A stretch of 64,000 nt of DNA from Solobacterium sp. (lineage in GTDB: Bacteria > Bacillota_I > Bacilli_A > Erysipelotrichales > Erysipelotrichaceae). A program made the position numbers and the translations under genes. How positions within the stretch are numbered: the first letter of the stretch is position 1; every line of letters starts with the position of its first letter. The notes under the pieces were generated by a model. The model did no database searches, was not told where the DNA came from, and saw only the letters and a list, made by a program, of their open reading frames with translations. Below are positions 62,221-64,000 of the stretch, piece by piece. The stretch is taken from assembly GCA_017432325.1 (NCBI GenBank), contig JAFRJJ010000083.1, positions 52,630 through 116,629 on the forward strand, read 5' to 3'.

Positions 62221-62223
62221 AAA

Positions 62224-62258
62224 CGATGGTGATCTAACCGATCACCATCGCTTTTTTT
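62224..62258 (+). terminator. Terminator of the XRE-membrane regulator
   Basis: CGATGGTGATC and GATCACCATCG form a perfect 11-bp stem with a 5-nt loop, followed by CTTTTTTT. Confidence 0.93.
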
Positions 62259-62261
62259 GAT

Positions 62262-63743
62262 TCAGATCAGGAAATGATCCCGTACAGCCGGTTTCAGCGT
62301 CCACAGGCGCGGGAACACATCACCCTTGATACGGAAATGATGTTCTTCCTCTGTCGGGAAAACACGGGAAGTAAATACCGCGTCTCCGTCATTTACGAAG
62401 ATCTCGATCGAACTGGCGTCGACAAAGATACGCAGATGGTTCAGCCCAGCCTCCAGCGGGCGGGTACGGGAGAAGCCTTCTTCTTCGTTAAACGTCAGCT
62501 TCATGCCGGAACGGTCCACAACGATCTCTTTATTTTCTTCATCATAGCGGATCGTAACGCCTCCATTGCCGTTACTGTCTGTAAAGAAGTCAAGTTCAAC
62601 GTCACCCGGTCTGCAATCCAGTTCGATCTCTGCCGCTTTCGGCAGTCTGTAGCATCCGCCGTCCCCGGCTTTCATGATGATCCTTTCGTCACGCAGTTTT
62701 TTCAGCTCCGGCAGCGGTCTTTGGACCAGACGTCTGCCGCGGACTGTCAGTTCTCTTGGAAGTGTCAGGCAGCCTGCCCAGTCTTCCTCATCCGTCGGAT
62801 AGGACACATCAGGAACTCCCATCCAGCCGATCAGGATCGCTTTATCAGCTTCCTGCAGGTTGTTCGCGCAGGCAGCTGCATAGGAGTCAAACCCGAAGTC
62901 GAGCACATGGAACTGTCCGTCCGGTGTAAATGTCAGGGTATCCCAGTTCATTGTTCCAAGGATATAACCGTTGTGGTTGCGGCTTCCGCCTCTTCCGGGA
63001 AGCGTCAGATGCTGGGGACAGAAGAGCAGGACATCCTGGTGACCGAATTGTTCGATCGAAGGACATTCCCACATGTCACCGAAATGTTCATATCCCGGTA
63101 CTTTCAGTTCCCCTTTGAATTCCCAGCCATGCTGGAGGTCATCCGATGCATATACGAGCGCACATCCGTCTTTTGACTTTGTCTGGGCACCGATGAGCAG
63201 ATACCACAGGTCACTGTCAGGTGCCTTGATGATCTTCGGATCACGCTGGTGCTCTGTATAATCCGGGTGCGGACCGAATAAAGGAAGCGGGTATTTTTCC
63301 GGCCAGCCGTCATTTCCAAGACGGGCAAGGCATGTATAGGCGCGGCGGACCCAGTTCTCATCGCGGTGGTTGCCGGTGTAGTAAAGATATATCTTATCTC
63401 CGATAGGCATTGCCGAACCCGAATACGCACCTTTATTGTCGTAGCCGTCTGCTTCATCCGGCATCAGGCATATTCCGAGGTTCTTCCATGTCACCAGATC
63501 CTTCGATACGATATGGTACCAGTACTTCAGTCCGTGCACGGCACCCCACGGACACCACTGATAAAACAGGTGCCAGCGGTTATCGTGCCATACAAAGCCG
63601 TTGGGATCGTTCATCAGTCCGGTAACAGCCTGGTTATGATAAGTCTGCCGCCAGACTGAAGAGGAGACTTTCTGATACAGTTCTGAAAGTTCCTGCGGAT
63701 CCTTCAGATAGCGGTATTTTTCTTCTCTCGTCCACTCACGCAT
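62262..63743 (-). CDS. GH32 beta-fructosidase (sucrose/sucrose-6-phosphate hydrolase-like)
   Basis: This 493-residue GH32 enzyme hydrolyses sucrose, sucrose-6-phosphate or fructo-oligosaccharides. It has the nucleophile in MNDPNG (Asp46), RDP (Asp168, transition-state stabiliser) and the acid/base in WECP (Glu226). A C-terminal beta-sandwich (about 350-493) is present. There is no signal peptide, so it is intracellular. The ATG at 63743 has GAGGAA upstream; the frame is open to 63809. No sucrose transporter is seen in the window. The ManA-ROK fusion about 7 kb away could process its sugar products, but that is speculative. Confidence 0.92.
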   Translation of the reverse strand: MREWTREEKYRYLKDPQELSELYQKVSSSVWRQTYHNQAVTGLMNDPNGFVWHDNRWHLFYQWCPWGAVHGLKYWYHIVSKDLVTWKNLGICLMPDEADGYDNKGAYSGSAMPIGDKIYLYYTGNHRDENWVRRAYTCLARLGNDGWPEKYPLPLFGPHPDYTEHQRDPKIIKAPDSDLWYLLIGAQTKSKDGCALVYASDDLQHGWEFKGELKVPGYEHFGDMWECPSIEQFGHQDVLLFCPQHLTLPGRGGSRNHNGYILGTMNWDTLTFTPDGQFHVLDFGFDSYAAACANNLQEADKAILIGWMGVPDVSYPTDEEDWAGCLTLPRELTVRGRRLVQRPLPELKKLRDERIIMKAGDGGCYRLPKAAEIELDCRPGDVELDFFTDSNGNGGVTIRYDEENKEIVVDRSGMKLTFNEEEGFSRTRPLEAGLNHLRIFVDASSIEIFVNDGDAVFTSRVFPTEEEHHFRIKGDVFPRLWTLKPAVRDHFLI

Positions 63744-63781
63744 ATTATGATTCCTCTCCAGATGGAACATCTTCTGAAAAA

Positions 63782-63811
63782 AGTATATCAAATTACAACA
63801 GCCGCCCACAA
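63782..63811 (-). promoter_or_regulatory. Promoter of the GH32 gene
   Basis: On the minus strand TTGTGG and an extended -10 TGATATACT are separated by 18 bp, with the -10 39 nt before the start codon. Confidence 0.55.
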
Positions 63812-63861
63812 TTTTTACTTATCCGAAAACTATCAAAACAGTGAAGAGATCAGCAGGAAAT

Positions 63862-63885
63862 AAAAAAAGGCCACCTGCGGTGACC
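63862..63885 (-). terminator. Terminator of a leftward gene beyond the right edge
   Basis: On the minus strand GGTCAC pairs with GTGGCC (one wobble) and is followed by seven T residues. Confidence 0.6.
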
Positions 63886-63896
63886 AAATCAGAGTG

Positions 63897-63918
63897 AGCA
63901 GATACGAAAGTGTCTGCT
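63897..63918. repeat. 9-bp inverted repeat at the right edge
   Basis: AGCAGATAC and GTGTCTGCT form a stem (one wobble) with loop GAAA. It lies next to the terminator and could be a second terminator arm or an operator. Confidence 0.35.
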
Positions 63919-63935
63919 TCTTTTATAATTTGGTT

Positions 63936-64000
63936 ATGTTGGATGAAGAGATATACATACAATATCCGTATAACGGAGTAATTCCTTGTGATGGCAATCA
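63936..64000 (+). CDS. Possible start of an ORF cut by the right edge
   Basis: From the ATG at 63936 a frame stays open to the window end (MLDEEIYIQYPYNGVIPCDGN partial). There is no Shine-Dalgarno, no match that I recognise, and only 21 codons, so it may be spurious. Confidence 0.2.
   Translation, partial: MLDEEIYIQYPYNGVIPCDGN

Noticed and set aside
1..64000. tRNA, rRNA, CRISPR array, insertion sequence or prophage
   Set aside because: No cloverleaf or ribosomal stretches, no regularly spaced repeats and no transposase, integrase or phage genes were seen.

Overview
The window is typical of a low-to-moderate GC Gram-positive anaerobe (Bacillota). Strong AGGAGG-type Shine-Dalgarno sites precede most genes, there are cre-type catabolite-repression sites, sugar transporters are of the MsmX/UgpC ATPase type, and the dominant theme is plant-polysaccharide use. 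A gut or rumen member of the Erysipelotrichia or Clostridia is a reasonable guess, but nothing here fixes the genus. I see no rRNA, tRNA, CRISPR array or insertion sequence.

Layout. 1-8.2 kb: a tyrosine phosphatase fragment, an S10 peptidase divergent from a TetR regulator, small enzymes (GNAT, low-molecular-weight phosphatase, a uracil/hypoxanthine-DNA glycosylase), then an operon of a membrane-anchored PASTA protein with a MacB-like ABC exporter. 8.2-10.9 kb: a lipoprotein and a DUF4139 (MuiA-like) protein. 11-19.3 kb: the uronate operon uxaB-uxaA-isomerase-eda-kdgK2-kdgK1-uxaC. 19.4-34.9 kb: one long leftward pectin-oligomer unit holding an ABC importer, five small membrane proteins of unknown function, GH28, GH105, AraC, a second ATPase, kduI, kduD and an esterase. 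35-41.7 kb: rightward pectinesterase, an aldolase-VOC fusion, uxuA-uxuB (divergent from an AraC regulator) and a MATE exporter. 41.8-51.7 kb: a leftward glycoside operon (GPH symporter, GH2, TIM-barrel isomerase, GH78, GH43, GH1) with a divergent AraC regulator. 53-64 kb: a ManA-ROK fusion, a ROK kinase, an ABC exporter whose permease is fused to a CPBP protease and which lies behind a predicted manganese (yybP-ykoY-type) riboswitch, an M28 peptidase, an XRE regulator and a GH32 beta-fructosidase.

How it works together. Oligogalacturonides or rhamnogalacturonan fragments appear to be imported by the ABC system and cut inside the cell, since GH28, GH105 and CE8 carry no signal peptide. Galacturonate goes through UxaC, UxaB and UxaA, glucuronate through UxaC, UxuB and UxuA, and unsaturated uronate through KduI and KduD. 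All three routes meet at 2-keto-3-deoxygluconate, which KdgK and Eda convert to pyruvate and glyceraldehyde 3-phosphate. Two AraC operators and three cre sites are proposed from sequence alone.

The least expected items are the predicted Mn riboswitch in front of an ABC-CPBP exporter, the ManA-ROK and Eda-VOC fusions, a near-identical 20-bp motif shared by pectin promoters, and the five uncharacterised membrane proteins inside the pectin importer operon.
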